Notes: generated by a model not told the origin, from the sequence alone. DNA of 64,000 nucleotides from Herbaspirillum sp. (GCA_028292625.1 JAQGLY010000007.1:1-64000); one strand, 5' to 3'; positions 34,887 through 44,687 are shown, counted from the first letter of the stretch. Program-made: numbers and translations.

Positions 34887-36683
34887 GTGATCCCACAGTC
34901 ATTCATCCAGGATCTGTTAAATCGCGTCGATATCGTCGACGTGGTAGGCCGCTACGTGCAGCTGAAAAAGGGCGGCGCGAATTTCATGGGCCTGTGCCCG
35001 TTTCACAACGAAAAATCCCCCAGCTTTACGGTCAGCCCGACCAAGCAGTTTTATCACTGCTTCGGCTGCGGCGCGCATGGCACTTCGATCGGGTTTCTGA
35101 TCGAATATTCCGGCATGGGCTTTGTCGAGGCGGTCAAGGATCTGGCGCAGAACGTCGGCATGGTGGTGCCGGAAATGGACGACAAGCTGCCGCCGGCGCA
35201 GCGCGCCGAAAATCAGGCCAGAAGCCTGGCGCTTTCGGAGGCGATGACCCGGGCCTGCGATTTTTACCGGCAGCAATTGCGCAGTGCGCAGAATGCCATC
35301 GGCTATTTAAAGGGGCGCGGACTGACCGGCGAGGTAGCGGCCAGATTCGGAGTTGGTTATTCGCCGGATGAATGGGATAGCTTGCGCCAGGTATTTCCCG
35401 ATTATGACGCCGTCGCGTTGGTCGAAGCCGGTCTGGTGATCGACAAAACCGATGAGGAAGGCGCCAATCGCAAGCGTTATGACCGTTTCCGCGATCGCAT
35501 CATGTTTCCGATCAGGAATACAAAAGGACAGGTGATCGGCTTCGGCGGCCGCGTGATGGACGGCGGCGAACCGAAATACTTGAATTCGCCGGAAACGCCG
35601 CTATTTCAAAAAGGCAGCGAATTGTACGGACTCTTCGAGGCGCGCCAGGCGATCCGCGACGCCGGGTATGTGCTTGTCACAGAAGGTTACATGGATGTGA
35701 TCGGTCTGGCGCAACTTGGCTTTCCGCAGGCTGTCGCAACCTTGGGCACCGCCTGCACGCCGATCCACGTGCAGAAACTGTTGCGTCAGACCGATCATGT
35801 GATCTTCAGTTTCGACGGCGACAAGGCCGGGCGTCGGGCGGCGCGGCGCGCGTTGGATGCATGCCTGGTCCATGCAACCGACAACAAAGACATCAAATTT
35901 CTGTTCTTGCCCGCCGAGCACGATCCCGACAGTTATGTGCGGGAGTTCGGAAGCGAGGCGTTCGAACGGGAAGTGACGGAAGCCATGCCGCTGTCGCAGT
36001 TCCTGCTTAAGGAAGTGGCGGCCGATCACGATTTGACGACGCCGGAAGGCCGGGCCAGAACGCAATTCGACGCCAAACCGCTGTTGCAGGCGATGCCGCC
36101 GTCGTCGCTGCGGCTGCAGATTTCCCGCAGTCTGGCGGCCCTGACCCAGTCGACGGTGGAGGAAATCGAGAGCCTGTTCGAACTGGTCAAGCCGATCGCC
36201 CGCGCGCGCCGGGCGCCGCCCAGAGGCAAGCGCACGCCGCCGGTCGGCCTGGGACGCCAGATCATGCGTTTGCTGGTGGCGCATCCATCGCTGGCGGCGG
36301 ATCTGGACCAGGCGGCGATGGACGCTTTTGCGCAATGCGCGCCGGACCATGCAGAAATGCTGGGGCAACTGGTCGCCGCCGGCCAGGCAATGGGGGCGCA
36401 TGCCAGTTTTGCGGTATTGGCCGAGCATTTGCGCGAAGCCGGTCCGGACTTTGAGCCGATGATTGCGGAAATTGCCGCGGAATCGGAATCCGACGCGGAT
36501 ACCGCGCGGATTGCGTTGTCGGATGCAATCCGCAAAATGCGCATGCAGGCGATAGGCGACGAGCTCAATGAACTGATCGGCGGCGGCTTGGCCGACGACA
36601 CCGCCAAAATGCGCTATCGGGAACTGAGCCTGCAGCAGGAGCAGTTAAGGCGGCAGGCGGCGGTCGAGGCGGGAATGCGTTGA
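34887..36683 (+). CDS. dnaG: DNA primase DnaG
   Basis: DnaG makes RNA primers at the replication fork with DnaB. The 598-residue protein starts at GTG 34887 (MIPQSFIQDLLNRVDIVDVV). It has a zinc-binding CHC2 domain with CPFHNEKSPSF and YHCFGCGAHG, and then the TOPRIM core with VTEGYMDVIGL and FSFDGDKAGRRAA. The C-terminal DnaB-binding helical domain runs from about residue 450 to the end. It is preceded by yqeY and followed by rpoD after 340 bases, the conserved block order. Confidence 0.97.
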   Translation: MIPQSFIQDLLNRVDIVDVVGRYVQLKKGGANFMGLCPFHNEKSPSFTVSPTKQFYHCFGCGAHGTSIGFLIEYSGMGFVEAVKDLAQNVGMVVPEMDDKLPPAQRAENQARSLALSEAMTRACDFYRQQLRSAQNAIGYLKGRGLTGEVAARFGVGYSPDEWDSLRQVFPDYDAVALVEAGLVIDKTDEEGANRKRYDRFRDRIMFPIRNTKGQVIGFGGRVMDGGEPKYLNSPETPLFQKGSELYGLFEARQAIRDAGYVLVTEGYMDVIGLAQLGFPQAVATLGTACTPIHVQKLLRQTDHVIFSFDGDKAGRRAARRALDACLVHATDNKDIKFLFLPAEHDPDSYVREFGSEAFEREVTEAMPLSQFLLKEVAADHDLTTPEGRARTQFDAKPLLQAMPPSSLRLQISRSLAALTQSTVEEIESLFELVKPIARARRAPPRGKRTPPVGLGRQIMRLLVAHPSLAADLDQAAMDAFAQCAPDHAEMLGQLVAAGQAMGAHASFAVLAEHLREAGPDFEPMIAEIAAESESDADTARIALSDAIRKMRMQAIGDELNELIGGGLADDTAKMRYRELSLQQEQLRRQAAVEAGMR

Positions 36684-37023
36684 GGCCACGGCGGAGAAGT
36701 CGTGGAAAATAGTGCCATTTCGGAAACATTGAGGCACAGGCCATGCCGGAATTCACGGGGAAACGAGGCCCATTGAGATGAGGGGATGTGTCTCCATATG
36801 ATATACTCGAAAGCTTTTATTCTGGAGAGCAGCATCGTTCCGAATGGAACAATGGCAGACAGGATGCAGTGTTAAGTAGGGCGGTTTCTGCCGAATATGC
36901 TCGCAGGAGAGTTGATTGGGAATGTTGCGCAGGCAACCCATATGATCAGTGCCGGGGTTGTGGAATCAAGTCGTGCGCAAGGAGTACGAGTAGCTTTTAG
37001 CGTTGATTCTATGGCGAGTGGAA
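36684..37023 (+). other. dnaG-rpoD intergenic region with probable rpoD promoter
   Basis: There are 340 bases without a convincing gene. An extended -10 element, TG-A-TATACT (36799-36807), would start a transcript with a leader of about 210 bases to rpoD. No heat-shock (sigma-32) promoter was recognised. A short open frame at 36788-37000 is not credible. Confidence 0.5.
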
Positions 37024-39687
37024 ATGAAGAAACCTGCAAATACATTGAGAAAAGCGTCGAGCGCCACAGGTAAATCAGGCGCTAAATCGGCAATTGGCAA
37101 GACGTCCGCCAAAGCGGCGACGAAAGGGGTTGTCAAGGCGGCAACCAAAGTGGCAACCAGGGTGTCAATCGCACAGGCCACGAAGCTTGGGCAACGCGCC
37201 CAGGTCAAGCCGGCCGGTCTGAAGACCGCGAGTCGCAAGCCGGCGGCAAGCGCGGCGGCCAGTGCGGTCGGCGCGGCACGGGCGAAAGCCAAACCGGTCG
37301 TCAAGGCCAGGGCAACTGCGGCGCTCAAGCGAGGCAGCAGTGCAAGCGTATCCAAAGCAGCAGGCGCCTCCGCTATCAAGACGGCCAGGACGCCAGCGAA
37401 AAGTAACTTATCCAGAGCCGCAGCAAACTCGGCTCCGGTGCAATTGAAAGCTTCCGTGACAACTAAGAAATTCGAATCGAAAACCGCCAAGCCTTCCAAG
37501 GTCGTCGCTCCCGAAGCGAAAGACACTAGCGTGATGATAGGCTCGGGCGTCAGCCAGACTACCGATGCAGCCGCTTTGGCCGCCATCGACACTTCCGGCT
37601 ACATCCTCCCATCCGTCAAGGTGCCGGGTCGCCGCGGCCGCAAGCCGAAAGAATTCCAGCCGGAAAACGACGAGATAGCGGCATTGAACGCGGTCGAGCG
37701 GGCTGAACTGAAGGCGGTCGACAAGGCCAAGGCGAAAGACCGCAAGGCGAAGGAAAAGGCGCTGTTGAAAGACGCGTTTTCTTCCGATACCGAAGCCAGC
37801 GAAGAAGAACTCGAAAGCCGTCGTCAAAAGCTCAAGACGCTGATCAAGCTGGGCAAGGAACGCGGCTTCCTGACCTTCTCGGAAATCAACGACCATCTGC
37901 CGGAAAACATCGTCGATCCGGAAGCGATCGAAGGCATCATCGGCACGTTTCACGACATGGGCATCTCGGTTTCCGAGCATGCTCCCGATGCCGAAACCCT
38001 GTTGCTGTCCGATAATGTCGCCAATGTAGCCAGCGACGACGATGCCGAGGCGGCCGCCGAAGCGGCGTTGTCGACGGTCGATTCGGACTTCGGCCGCACC
38101 ACCGATCCGGTGCGCATGTACATGCGCGAAATGGGTTCGGTCGAGCTGCTGACGCGCGAAGGCGAAATCGAAATCGCGAAACGCATCGAAGACGGCCTGA
38201 AAGACATGATTCAGGCGATCTCCGCCTGTCCGACCACCATCATGGAAATTCTGGTGGCGGCCGACAAGATCTCCAAGGATGAGATCAAGATCGATGAAAT
38301 CGTCGACGGGCTGGTCGATATGAACGCGGGCGAGGATGCGGCGCCTGCCGCGCCGGCCGTGGCCGCTTCGGACGATGAAGAGAGCGAAGAAGAGGAAGAA
38401 GAAGGCGAAGAAGAGGAAGAGGAAGAAGCCAGCAGCGCATCCGGCGCGGCAGGTTTTTCCGCGGAACAGCTGGAACAGCTGAAACGCGATGCGCTGGAGA
38501 AATTCGCCACCATCTCGACCCAGTTCGACCGGATGCGCAAGGCTTTCGAAAAAGAAGGCTACAACTCCAAACCGTACGTCAAGGCGCAGGAAACCATTTC
38601 CAGCGAACTGCTGGGCATCCGTTTTACCGCGAAAGTCGTGGAAAAACTGTGCGACACCTTGCGCGATCAGGTCAACCAGGTGCGCCAGATCGAAAGGCAG
38701 ATCCTCGACGTCGCGGTCAATAAATGCGCGATGCCGCGTCCGCACTTCATCAAGGTCTTTCCGGGCAATGAAACCAATCTGGACTGGATCGACGGCGAAG
38801 TCAGCGCCAATCACGGTTACAGCGTGGTGCTGGGCCGCAATGTGCCGACCATCAAGGAACTGCAGCAAAAACTGATCGATCTGCAGGCGCGCGTCGTATT
38901 GCCGCTGCCCGATCTGCGCGGCATCAACAAAAAGATGACCGCCGGCGAAATGAAGGCGCGCCGCGCCAAGCGCGAAATGACCGAGGCCAATTTGCGGCTG
39001 GTGATTTCGATCGCGAAGAAGTACACCAATCGCGGCCTGCAGTTCCTGGATCTGATTCAGGAAGGTAATATCGGCCTGATGAAAGCGGTGGACAAGTTCG
39101 AATATCGGCGCGGTTATAAATTCTCGACCTATGCGACCTGGTGGATTCGCCAGGCGATCACGCGTTCGATCGCCGATCAGGCGCGCACGATCCGTATTCC
39201 GGTGCACATGATCGAAACGATCAATAAGATGAATCGCATTTCGCGTCAGATTCTGCAGGAAACCGGCGCCGAGCCGGATCCAGCGACACTGGCGATCAAG
39301 ATGGAAATGCCGGAAGACAAAATCCGCAAGATCATGAAGATCGCCAAGGAACCGATTTCGATGGAAACGCCGATCGGCGACGACGACGATTCGCATCTGG
39401 GCGATTTCATCGAGGACAACAATACGCTGGCGCCTGCCGATGCGGCGCTGCATGCGTCGATGCGCGGCGTGGTCAAGGACATTCTGGATTCGTTGACCCC
39501 CCGCGAAGCCAAGGTCCTGCGCATGCGCTTCGGCATCGAAATGTCGACCGACCATACGCTGGAAGAAGTCGGCAAGCAATTCGACGTGACGCGCGAACGG
39601 ATTCGTCAGATAGAAGCAAAAGCGCTGCGCAAGTTGCGCCATCCATCGCGTTCCGATAAGCTCAAGAGCTTCCTCGAAGGTAATTGA
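37024..39687 (+). CDS. rpoD: RNA polymerase primary sigma factor RpoD
   Basis: This is the housekeeping sigma-70. The core regions are clear: region 1.2 ([20 protein letters not shown]), the non-conserved domain, region 2 with [20 protein letters not shown] and [19 protein letters not shown], region 3, and region 4 with [20 protein letters not shown]. From ATG 37024 it is 887 residues, clearly longer than the E. coli protein (613). The first roughly 170 residues are a Lys/Ala/Ser-rich histone-H1-like tail. The non-conserved region holds a Glu-rich run near residues 453-475. A GTG two codons upstream is an alternative start. Confidence 0.97.
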   Translation: MKKPANTLRKASSATGKSGAKSAIGKTSAKAATKGVVKAATKVATRVSIAQATKLGQRAQVKPAGLKTASRKPAASAAASAVGAARAKAKPVVKARATAALKRGSSASVSKAAGASAIKTARTPAKSNLSRAAANSAPVQLKASVTTKKFESKTAKPSKVVAPEAKDTSVMIGSGVSQTTDAAALAAIDTSGYILPSVKVPGRRGRKPKEFQPENDEIAALNAVERAELKAVDKAKAKDRKAKEKALLKDAFSSDTEASEEELESRRQKLKTLIKLGKERGFLTFSEINDHLPENIVDPEAIEGIIGTFHDMGISVSEHAPDAETLLLSDNVANVASDDDAEAAAEAALSTVDSDFGRTTDPVRMYMREMGSVELLTREGEIEIAKRIEDGLKDMIQAISACPTTIMEILVAADKISKDEIKIDEIVDGLVDMNAGEDAAPAAPAVAASDDEESEEEEEEGEEEEEEEASSASGAAGFSAEQLEQLKRDALEKFATISTQFDRMRKAFEKEGYNSKPYVKAQETISSELLGIRFTAKVVEKLCDTLRDQVNQVRQIERQILDVAVNKCAMPRPHFIKVFPGNETNLDWIDGEVSANHGYSVVLGRNVPTIKELQQKLIDLQARVVLPLPDLRGINKKMTAGEMKARRAKREMTEANLRLVISIAKKYTNRGLQFLDLIQEGNIGLMKAVDKFEYRRGYKFSTYATWWIRQAITRSIADQARTIRIPVHMIETINKMNRISRQILQETGAEPDPATLAIKMEMPEDKIRKIMKIAKEPISMETPIGDDDDSHLGDFIEDNNTLAPADAALHASMRGVVKDILDSLTPREAKVLRMRFGIEMSTDHTLEEVGKQFDVTRERIRQIEAKALRKLRHPSRSDKLKSFLEGN

Positions 39688-39732
39688 TCCGTCGCCGGGA
39701 AATTGTCATTTCCCGGCGCGCCTGTTTTATAT

Positions 39733-39811
<79 letters not shown>

Positions 39812-39828
39812 AAATAAAGCTGTAAAAC

Positions 39829-39859
39829 AAGGGGTTGCGAGAAATTGCGACCCCTTTTT
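39829..39859 (+). terminator. terminator after tRNA-Ile2 / rpoD
   Basis: A ten-base-pair stem (AAGGGGTTGC with GCGACCCCTT, one G-U pair), loop of 8, is followed by TTT. Confidence 0.85.
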
Positions 39860-39872
39860 CTTTGTGCCGTCA

Positions 39873-39939
39873 GGTAACCGAATTTCATAGGTAACATCGA
39901 GGTAACGTCGCAACACCCTCGTTACCAACCCTCATTACC
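39873..39939. repeat. GGTAAC repeat cluster beside tRNA-Ile2
   Basis: Three direct copies of GGTAAC lie at 39873, 39890 and 39901. They are followed by an inverted GTTACC at 39921 and a near copy ATTACC at 39934. They start about 60 bases after the tRNA 3' end. The arrangement resembles arm-type binding sites of a tyrosine integrase at a tRNA attachment site, but no integrase gene is present. Confidence 0.55.
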
Positions 39940-40300
39940 CATGTCGCAGGTACCGGTTCCGCCACCATTCCTTTGCTCCGGAACTGATCCACTTTCCAAT
40001 GCAAATGGACGGCGAAAGCGGGTGAATTTTTTGCGGGAATTAACATCCTGGCAACCCCTCCATCAAGAGGGTAGAATAACCGCTTTTATACTCCGCTCGG
40101 CAGGGTCATCATGCGATGAAATTGACCGTGGTCAATGATACAAGCGCGACCAAATCGATATGATATGTCCACTTGAGTAGCGATACGCTACGCGCATGTT
40201 TAAGGTATCTTTGCCTTTCAAGTATGAAAATGACTGTAAAAAGCGCGGTTTTTAATGGCAAGTACCGGACAACTCGGCCTTAATCGAAGAGAACATCACT
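39940..40300. other. intergenic region upstream of oxc
   Basis: No gene is supported here. Two perfect palindromes are seen: TTGACC-GT-GGTCAA at 40122-40135 and GTAGCG-ATA-CGCTAC at 40177-40191, both candidate operators for oxc. A clear -35/-10 pair was not identified. Confidence 0.45.
40122..40135. promoter_or_regulatory. palindromic candidate operator upstream of oxc
   Basis: TTGACC-GT-GGTCAA is a perfect 14-base inverted repeat 166 bases before the oxc start. Its regulator is not known; no regulator gene is adjacent to oxc. Confidence 0.4.
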
Positions 40301-42007
40301 ATGAAAAACGACATTCAAGCAGTAGCGGGCGTCGAACTGACTGACGGCTTCCATCTCCTGATGGACGCGCTGGAAATGAACGGCATCACGAACATATACG
40401 GTCTGCTGGGCATCCCGGTGACCGAAGTCGGTCGCATTTGGCAAGCACGCGGTAATAAGTTCTACAGTTTCCGTAACGAACAAAACGCAGGCTACGCAGC
40501 ATCGGTCGCTGGCTACCTGACGAAAAAGCCAGGCGTCTGCGTGACCGTGTCCGCGCCAGGCTTTTTGAACGGCCTGACCGCACTGGCAAACGCTACCACC
40601 AACTGCTTCCCGATGATCATGATTTCCGGGTCGTCGGAACGCGAAATTGTCGACCTGCAGCAGGGCGACTATGAAGAAATGGATCAGCTGAACATCGCTC
40701 GTCCTCATTGCAAGGCTTCCTTCCGTATCAACCGTGTTGAAGACATCGGCGTAGCGGTCGCGCGCGCGATTCGTACCGCGCTGTCCGGCCGTCCGGGCGG
40801 CGTCTATCTGGACATCCCGGCTCGTCTGTTCAGCACCACGATGCCTGCTGAAGAAGGCAAGAAATCGGTGTTCGTTCCAGTCGATCCAGCTCCGGCGCAA
40901 ATTCCTGGCCCTGACGCAGTGCAGCGCGCAGTGGACCTGCTCAAAGGCGCCAAGAAGCCATTGATACTGCTGGGTAAAGGCGCTGCCTACGCTCAATGCG
41001 ACGCCGACATCAAGGCACTGATCGAAGAAACCGGCATTCCTTTCACGCCAATGTCGATGGCCAAAGGTCTGCTTTCCGATACCCACCCGCAATGTGGCGC
41101 TGCTGCTCGTTCGATGATTCTGCAAGAGTCCGACGTGGTTGTCCTGATCGGCGCGCGTCTGAACTGGCTGCTGTCGCACGGCAAGGGCAAAACCTGGGGC
41201 AGCCCGAAGAAATTCATTCAGATCGATATTCAGGCCAACGAAATGGACAGCAACGTCCCTATCGCTGCTCCGCTGGTTGGCGACGTCCAATCCTGCGTCA
41301 ACGCATTGCGCGCTGGCCTGAAAGGCATGACCAAACCGACCGAATGGATGAACACCGTTGCTGAGCGTGCAGCCGGCAGCCGCGCCAAACTGGCTACCAA
41401 GCTGTCCACCCAGACCCCTGTGATGAACTATCACAATTCGCTGGGCGCCATCCGTGACGTGCTGAAAAACTACCCGGACATCACGCTGGTCAACGAAGGT
41501 GCAAACGCGCTGGATAACGCGCGCATGGTCATTGATCAATACCTGCCGCGCAAGCGTGTCGACACCGGCACCTGGGGCGTCATGGGCGTCGGTATGGGCT
41601 CGGCTGTTGCCGCGGCTGTTGAAACCGGCAAGCCAGTTGTTGCGATTTGCGGCGACAGTGCATTCGGCTTCAGCGCGATGGAATTCGAAACCATCACCCG
41701 TTACAACCTGCCGGTTACCGTGATCATCATGAACAACGGCGGTATCTACCGCGGTGACGAAGCGAATCCGAAGCATCAGTTTTCGTGCATGTCGTTCAAT
41801 CCGAATACACGTTACGACCAGTTCGGCATTTCCCTCGGTGGTGAAGGCATTCGGGTCAACACTTCGGAAGAACTGGCCAAGGCGCTGGAAGCTTCGATCA
41901 AATCCGGCAAGCCAACCCTGATCGATGCCATCATCGATCCAGCTGCCGGCGTTGAATCGGGCCGTATCGGCAACCTGAACATTGTCAGCACGATCGGCAA
42001 GAAGTAA
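40301..42007 (+). CDS. oxc: oxalyl-CoA decarboxylase
   Basis: This thiamine-diphosphate enzyme converts oxalyl-CoA to formyl-CoA and CO2, the second step of oxalate degradation. The 568-residue product has the same length as Oxalobacter formigenes Oxc. It shows the three-domain TPP fold: PYR domain with the catalytic Glu in [16 protein letters not shown], a middle domain, and a PP domain with [14 protein letters not shown] ending in the NNGG metal/TPP motif. The formyl-CoA transferase partner (frc) and an oxalate transporter are not in the window. Codons are more of the highly expressed type (CGT, GCT, GTT) and GC is visibly lower than in flanking genes. GAGA precedes ATG 40301. A strong terminator follows. 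Confidence 0.94.
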   Translation: MKNDIQAVAGVELTDGFHLLMDALEMNGITNIYGLLGIPVTEVGRIWQARGNKFYSFRNEQNAGYAASVAGYLTKKPGVCVTVSAPGFLNGLTALANATTNCFPMIMISGSSEREIVDLQQGDYEEMDQLNIARPHCKASFRINRVEDIGVAVARAIRTALSGRPGGVYLDIPARLFSTTMPAEEGKKSVFVPVDPAPAQIPGPDAVQRAVDLLKGAKKPLILLGKGAAYAQCDADIKALIEETGIPFTPMSMAKGLLSDTHPQCGAAARSMILQESDVVVLIGARLNWLLSHGKGKTWGSPKKFIQIDIQANEMDSNVPIAAPLVGDVQSCVNALRAGLKGMTKPTEWMNTVAERAAGSRAKLATKLSTQTPVMNYHNSLGAIRDVLKNYPDITLVNEGANALDNARMVIDQYLPRKRVDTGTWGVMGVGMGSAVAAAVETGKPVVAICGDSAFGFSAMEFETITRYNLPVTVIIMNNGGIYRGDEANPKHQFSCMSFNPNTRYDQFGISLGGEGIRVNTSEELAKALEASIKSGKPTLIDAIIDPAAGVESGRIGNLNIVSTIGKK

Positions 42008-42057
42008 TTCGGTAATTGCCCGTGGCGCGAGCCACATCGGGGGCCACCGGTAATATC

Positions 42058-42089
42058 AAGGACTTAGGTGACAACCTAAGTCCTTTTTT
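42058..42089 (+). terminator. terminator of oxc
   Basis: A perfect 11-bp stem AAGGACTTAGG/CCTAAGTCCTT with a 6-base loop is followed by TTTT. Confidence 0.93.
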
Positions 42090-42156
42090 GCTTCTATGAC
42101 GTGGCTAGCTACAATTTCGGTACAGTGGATGCGGCTGCGATAGATGCGGCGCGTTG

Positions 42157-42372
42157 TCACCACGGCGCTTCCATACCGCCCAGCACTTGAATGATGTCGC
42201 CCATCCGGCGCCTGGATACTTGAATACCCTCAACGACGATACTGAACCGCGGCCATTGTCTTTGAATCGACCTTTGTTTCAACATCTGTTCGCCGGCGCA
42301 GATATTGCGCAGCGAGGAGATGAGGGTATCGCGCCAAAACGCTTGGTGAGTTCGCATGATTTGAGCTTGCAT
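42157..42372 (-). CDS. small protein of unknown function (71 aa), sigma-54 controlled
   Basis: I do not recognise this protein. It begins MQAQIMRTHQAFWRDTLISS. It has a likely amphipathic helical N-terminal half, a central basic stretch and a short hydrophobic C-terminal part. No signal peptide or membrane span is clear. ATG 42372 has a strong ribosome site (GAGGAG) at good spacing. A -24/-12 promoter identical to that of phaZ lies 111 bases upstream, with the same upstream element beyond it, which is the main argument that this is a real gene. Its coregulation with phaZ hints at a granule-related or PHB-related role, but that is inference. Confidence 0.6.
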   Translation of the reverse strand: MQAQIMRTHQAFWRDTLISSLRNICAGEQMLKQRSIQRQWPRFSIVVEGIQVSRRRMGDIIQVLGGMEAPW

Positions 42373-42481
42373 TTCTGTCTCCTCAATGAATAATCGGCTT
42401 TGCAAATCCAGCCATCGACCGTCAATTCAATCCTTGGTGGCTGGATATCAGGCGATGAAATTAAATCCACACACCAGATAT

Positions 42482-42497
42482 CGCAAGGAGCATGCCA
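42482..42497 (-). promoter_or_regulatory. sigma-54 promoter of the 71-aa gene
   Basis: On the minus strand it reads TGGCAT-GCTCC-TTGC, the -24/-12 pattern TGGCAC-N5-TTGC with one change. The 16-base block is identical to the one upstream of phaZ. It lies 111 bases before the ATG. Confidence 0.82.
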
Positions 42498-42594
42498 GTA
42501 CGCGGGAAGGCGTGAAAAAACCGTTTCTCCCTATGAAAGGCAGTAAAAAACCGGCCGGTTAGAGAGGGCGGACTCCTGTTTCGGACGTTTGTTC

Positions 42595-42632
42595 TTCGGA
42601 CGGTCACGTTGAATACGACCGGAAATCGAACG
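42595..42632. promoter_or_regulatory. upstream activating element A
   Basis: This 38-base element shares 31 positions with element B upstream of phaZ. Its core is an inverted repeat, CGGTC-N11-GACCG. It lies about 98 bases upstream of the minus-strand -24/-12 promoter and about 75 bases upstream of the plus-strand one. It is probably a binding site for the activator encoded at 44979-47000. Confidence 0.72.
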
Positions 42633-42706
42633 TTGTTTGGCGTCGCTACTGCGTCTCGATCGGCCAATCTCATGGAACATCCTCAGCGATGCACGCGTTT
42701 CAGAAT

Positions 42707-42721
42707 TGGCACGATTAATGC
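42707..42721 (+). promoter_or_regulatory. sigma-54 promoter of the LRAT-like gene
   Basis: TGGCACG-N4-ATGC fits the -24/-12 consensus with one mismatch (A for T in TTGC). It is 75 bases before the ATG of the LRAT-like gene and shares element A with the divergent 71-residue gene. Confidence 0.65.
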
Positions 42722-42795
42722 CTGTAATACAGTAAGAACAGCTAATAATCCGTGCAGGCAATGCTTGTGAGAACCAAGGCAAATGGGGGCGCGCA

Positions 42796-43341
42796 ATGAC
42801 ACACTTTCTCCAACATGGACATTGGGAGGAGCCGAACGCGAAAACTGAAACTGCACAGACTCCGTGGAATGCCATCGACGATACCGAGCCACAGCCGGGC
42901 ACGCATTTGGTCACGCCGCGGCATGGCTATGACCACCATGGCGTTTATGTGGGCGAGGGGAAGGTGATGCATTACGCCGGGCTTTGCAGGTCTCTGCATG
43001 GCGGCCCGGTCGAGGAAGTCAGCATCGCGCGCTTCGCTGCGGGCCATCAGATTTGGATCAAATCAAGCCCGTTCCCTAAGTATGTCGGCCAGGAAGCAGT
43101 CCGGCGGGCTCGCTCCCGGTTGGGAGAGAATCGGTATCGGCTCCTGACCAACAACTGCGAGCACTTCTGCACCTGGTGCGTATATGGGGAAAGTCGCAGC
43201 GAACAGGTCGAAGAATGCCTGGCATTCCCGCGCGTGGCGCTGCGTATGACGACCAGTTTCTTCAAGGCATTTTTCGAAGGGAGATCGAAAGCCATGCGCT
43301 CCTGGCTGGATAACACCGCCCTGCTTCAGAGGCTGGCGTAA
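42796..43341 (+). CDS. LRAT/H-rev107-like NlpC/P60-superfamily thiol enzyme
   Basis: This 181-residue protein has a lecithin:retinol acyltransferase domain (permuted papain-like fold). The catalytic set is visible: His47 in DHHGVYVGEG, His59 in KVMHYAG, and Cys121 in NNCEHFCTWC. Spacing matches H-rev107 (His, 12 residues, His, then NCEHF). Animal members are phospholipid or N-acyl transferases; bacterial ones are largely unstudied. There is no signal peptide. The tail (residues 140-181) is helical and basic and could touch membranes or granules. GGGGG precedes ATG 42796. A -24/-12 element upstream suggests sigma-54 control together with phaZ. It is convergent with phaZ. Confidence 0.85.
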   Translation: MTHFLQHGHWEEPNAKTETAQTPWNAIDDTEPQPGTHLVTPRHGYDHHGVYVGEGKVMHYAGLCRSLHGGPVEEVSIARFAAGHQIWIKSSPFPKYVGQEAVRRARSRLGENRYRLLTNNCEHFCTWCVYGESRSEQVEECLAFPRVALRMTTSFFKAFFEGRSKAMRSWLDNTALLQRLA

Positions 43342-43399
43342 TCGCGCGTCAAGATCTATTTCATATCGGAGCGTACTTCCTGTTTTTGCCATAGTGCCA

Positions 43400-44635
43400 T
43401 CAGGAATGCATCTCGATAAATGCGCCGATTCGCGGACAAATTTCCTCCCTCCAGCGACGCCCCGAGAAGATGCCGTAATGCCCACATCCGGCAGCGGTGT
43501 AGTGCCATTTTTTCTTGCTTGTGATGTTGGGGCAAAGATCGTGGGCGGCTTGTGTCTGGCCGATACCGCAAACGTCGTCGACTTCACCTTCAATGGTGAA
43601 GAGCGCTACCGATTTGATGTCCTGCGGTTGCACCAGTTTGCCATCGACTTCCCAGGTGCCCAGAGGCAGATGAAACTCTTGAAACACTGTTTTGATTGTT
43701 TCCAGGTAATACTCCGCCGGCATGTCGAGTACCGCGTTGTATTCATCGTAAAACTGACGGTGTTTTTCCGCCGACTCGTCGTCGCCCTCGCGGAGGTCCA
43801 TGTAAAAATCCCAGTGGCTTTGCGCATGACGAACCGGATTCATTGCAATGAATCCGGTGTGCTGCAAAAAGCCTGGATAGACTTTTCTTTCAAAACCGGG
43901 ATGATTTTTGGGAACGCTGTAGATCACCGTATTCTCGAACCAGGAGTAGGGCTTTTCCGTGGCGAGCTTATTGACTTTCGTTGGCGACTTGCGCCCATCA
44001 ATCGGGCCGCCCATCAAGGTCATCGTTTTCGGCAATTTCGGATCTTTGTCGCTCGCCATCAGTGCAATTGCCGCGAGCACCGGCTGTGTTGATTGGCAGA
44101 CTGAAATCACATGCAGGTCGGGTCCGAGCAGCCGGATGAAATCTTGCACGTAGTAAACGTAATCGTGCAGATGGAACGACCCGTCCGACAACGGCACCAT
44201 CCGTGCATCGGTCCAGTCGGTAATGTAGACATTATGGTTTGGCAACAGCGCCCGCACTGTATCGCGCAACAGCGTGGCGTGGTGGCCGGAAAGCGGCGCT
44301 ACCAGCAGTACGTTGGGCTGTTGCAGCTTGGCAAATTCATCATCGGCCAAGTCTTTTTTGAAGTGAAGCAAGGTACAGAATGGTTTCTTTTGGACGATGT
44401 CCTCGCATATTTCTACGGACTTGCCGTTGATACGGGTGGCAGCCAACTTGAATCGTGGCTTTTCGTAATCCTTGCTTAACCGATACATCAACTCGTAGCC
44501 TGCAGCGATCTGTTGTGCAATTGGCGAGTCGGCAAGGGCGAAGAGCGGGTCGGTAAACAACTTGGCAGACGCCTCCGCCCACCGCATGAATGGATTCAGG
44601 AAAGTACGATTTAGCTCGTGAAATTGGTAAAGCAT
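43400..44635 (-). CDS. phaZ: intracellular polyhydroxybutyrate depolymerase PhaZ
   Basis: PhaZ hydrolyses or thiolyses native PHB granules in the cytoplasm to mobilise stored carbon. The 411-residue product is like Ralstonia PhaZa1 (419). The nucleophile box is SVCQSTQP with Cys180 in place of the usual Ser, the hallmark of this class. The partner Asp is expected in TIEGEVDDVCG and the His in AAGCGHYGIFSG. ATG 44635 has AAAGGAG at proper spacing; a longer frame runs upstream through the promoter and is not used. A sigma-54 promoter lies 54 bases upstream. The sigma-54 activator gene is divergent from it. Confidence 0.93.
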   Translation of the reverse strand: MLYQFHELNRTFLNPFMRWAEASAKLFTDPLFALADSPIAQQIAAGYELMYRLSKDYEKPRFKLAATRINGKSVEICEDIVQKKPFCTLLHFKKDLADDEFAKLQQPNVLLVAPLSGHHATLLRDTVRALLPNHNVYITDWTDARMVPLSDGSFHLHDYVYYVQDFIRLLGPDLHVISVCQSTQPVLAAIALMASDKDPKLPKTMTLMGGPIDGRKSPTKVNKLATEKPYSWFENTVIYSVPKNHPGFERKVYPGFLQHTGFIAMNPVRHAQSHWDFYMDLREGDDESAEKHRQFYDEYNAVLDMPAEYYLETIKTVFQEFHLPLGTWEVDGKLVQPQDIKSVALFTIEGEVDDVCGIGQTQAAHDLCPNITSKKKWHYTAAGCGHYGIFSGRRWREEICPRIGAFIEMHS

Positions 44636-44687
44636 GATGGCTCCTTTCAACGCAATCGGCGCCACACAGGACGTTAGTACCAGACTC

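Noticed and set aside
36788..37000. Short frame between dnaG and rpoD
   Set aside because: It starts at GTG inside the probable rpoD promoter, has no ribosome site and no recognisable features.
39941..40138. 65-codon frame upstream of oxc
   Set aside because: No ribosome site, covers the palindromic candidate operator region and lacks any domain.
40301..42007. Possible acetolactate synthase or other TPP enzyme
   Set aside because: The length of 568 and overall sequence match oxalyl-CoA decarboxylase; there is no ilvH/ilvN small subunit nearby.
42154..42393. Plus-strand frame opposite the 71-residue gene
   Set aside because: No ribosome site; the minus-strand frame has a strong one and a sigma-54 promoter.
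42379..42420. CCAGCCA/TGGCTGG stem as a riboswitch in the 71-aa gene leader
   Set aside because: A 7-bp stem with a long loop only; no known riboswitch consensus recognised.
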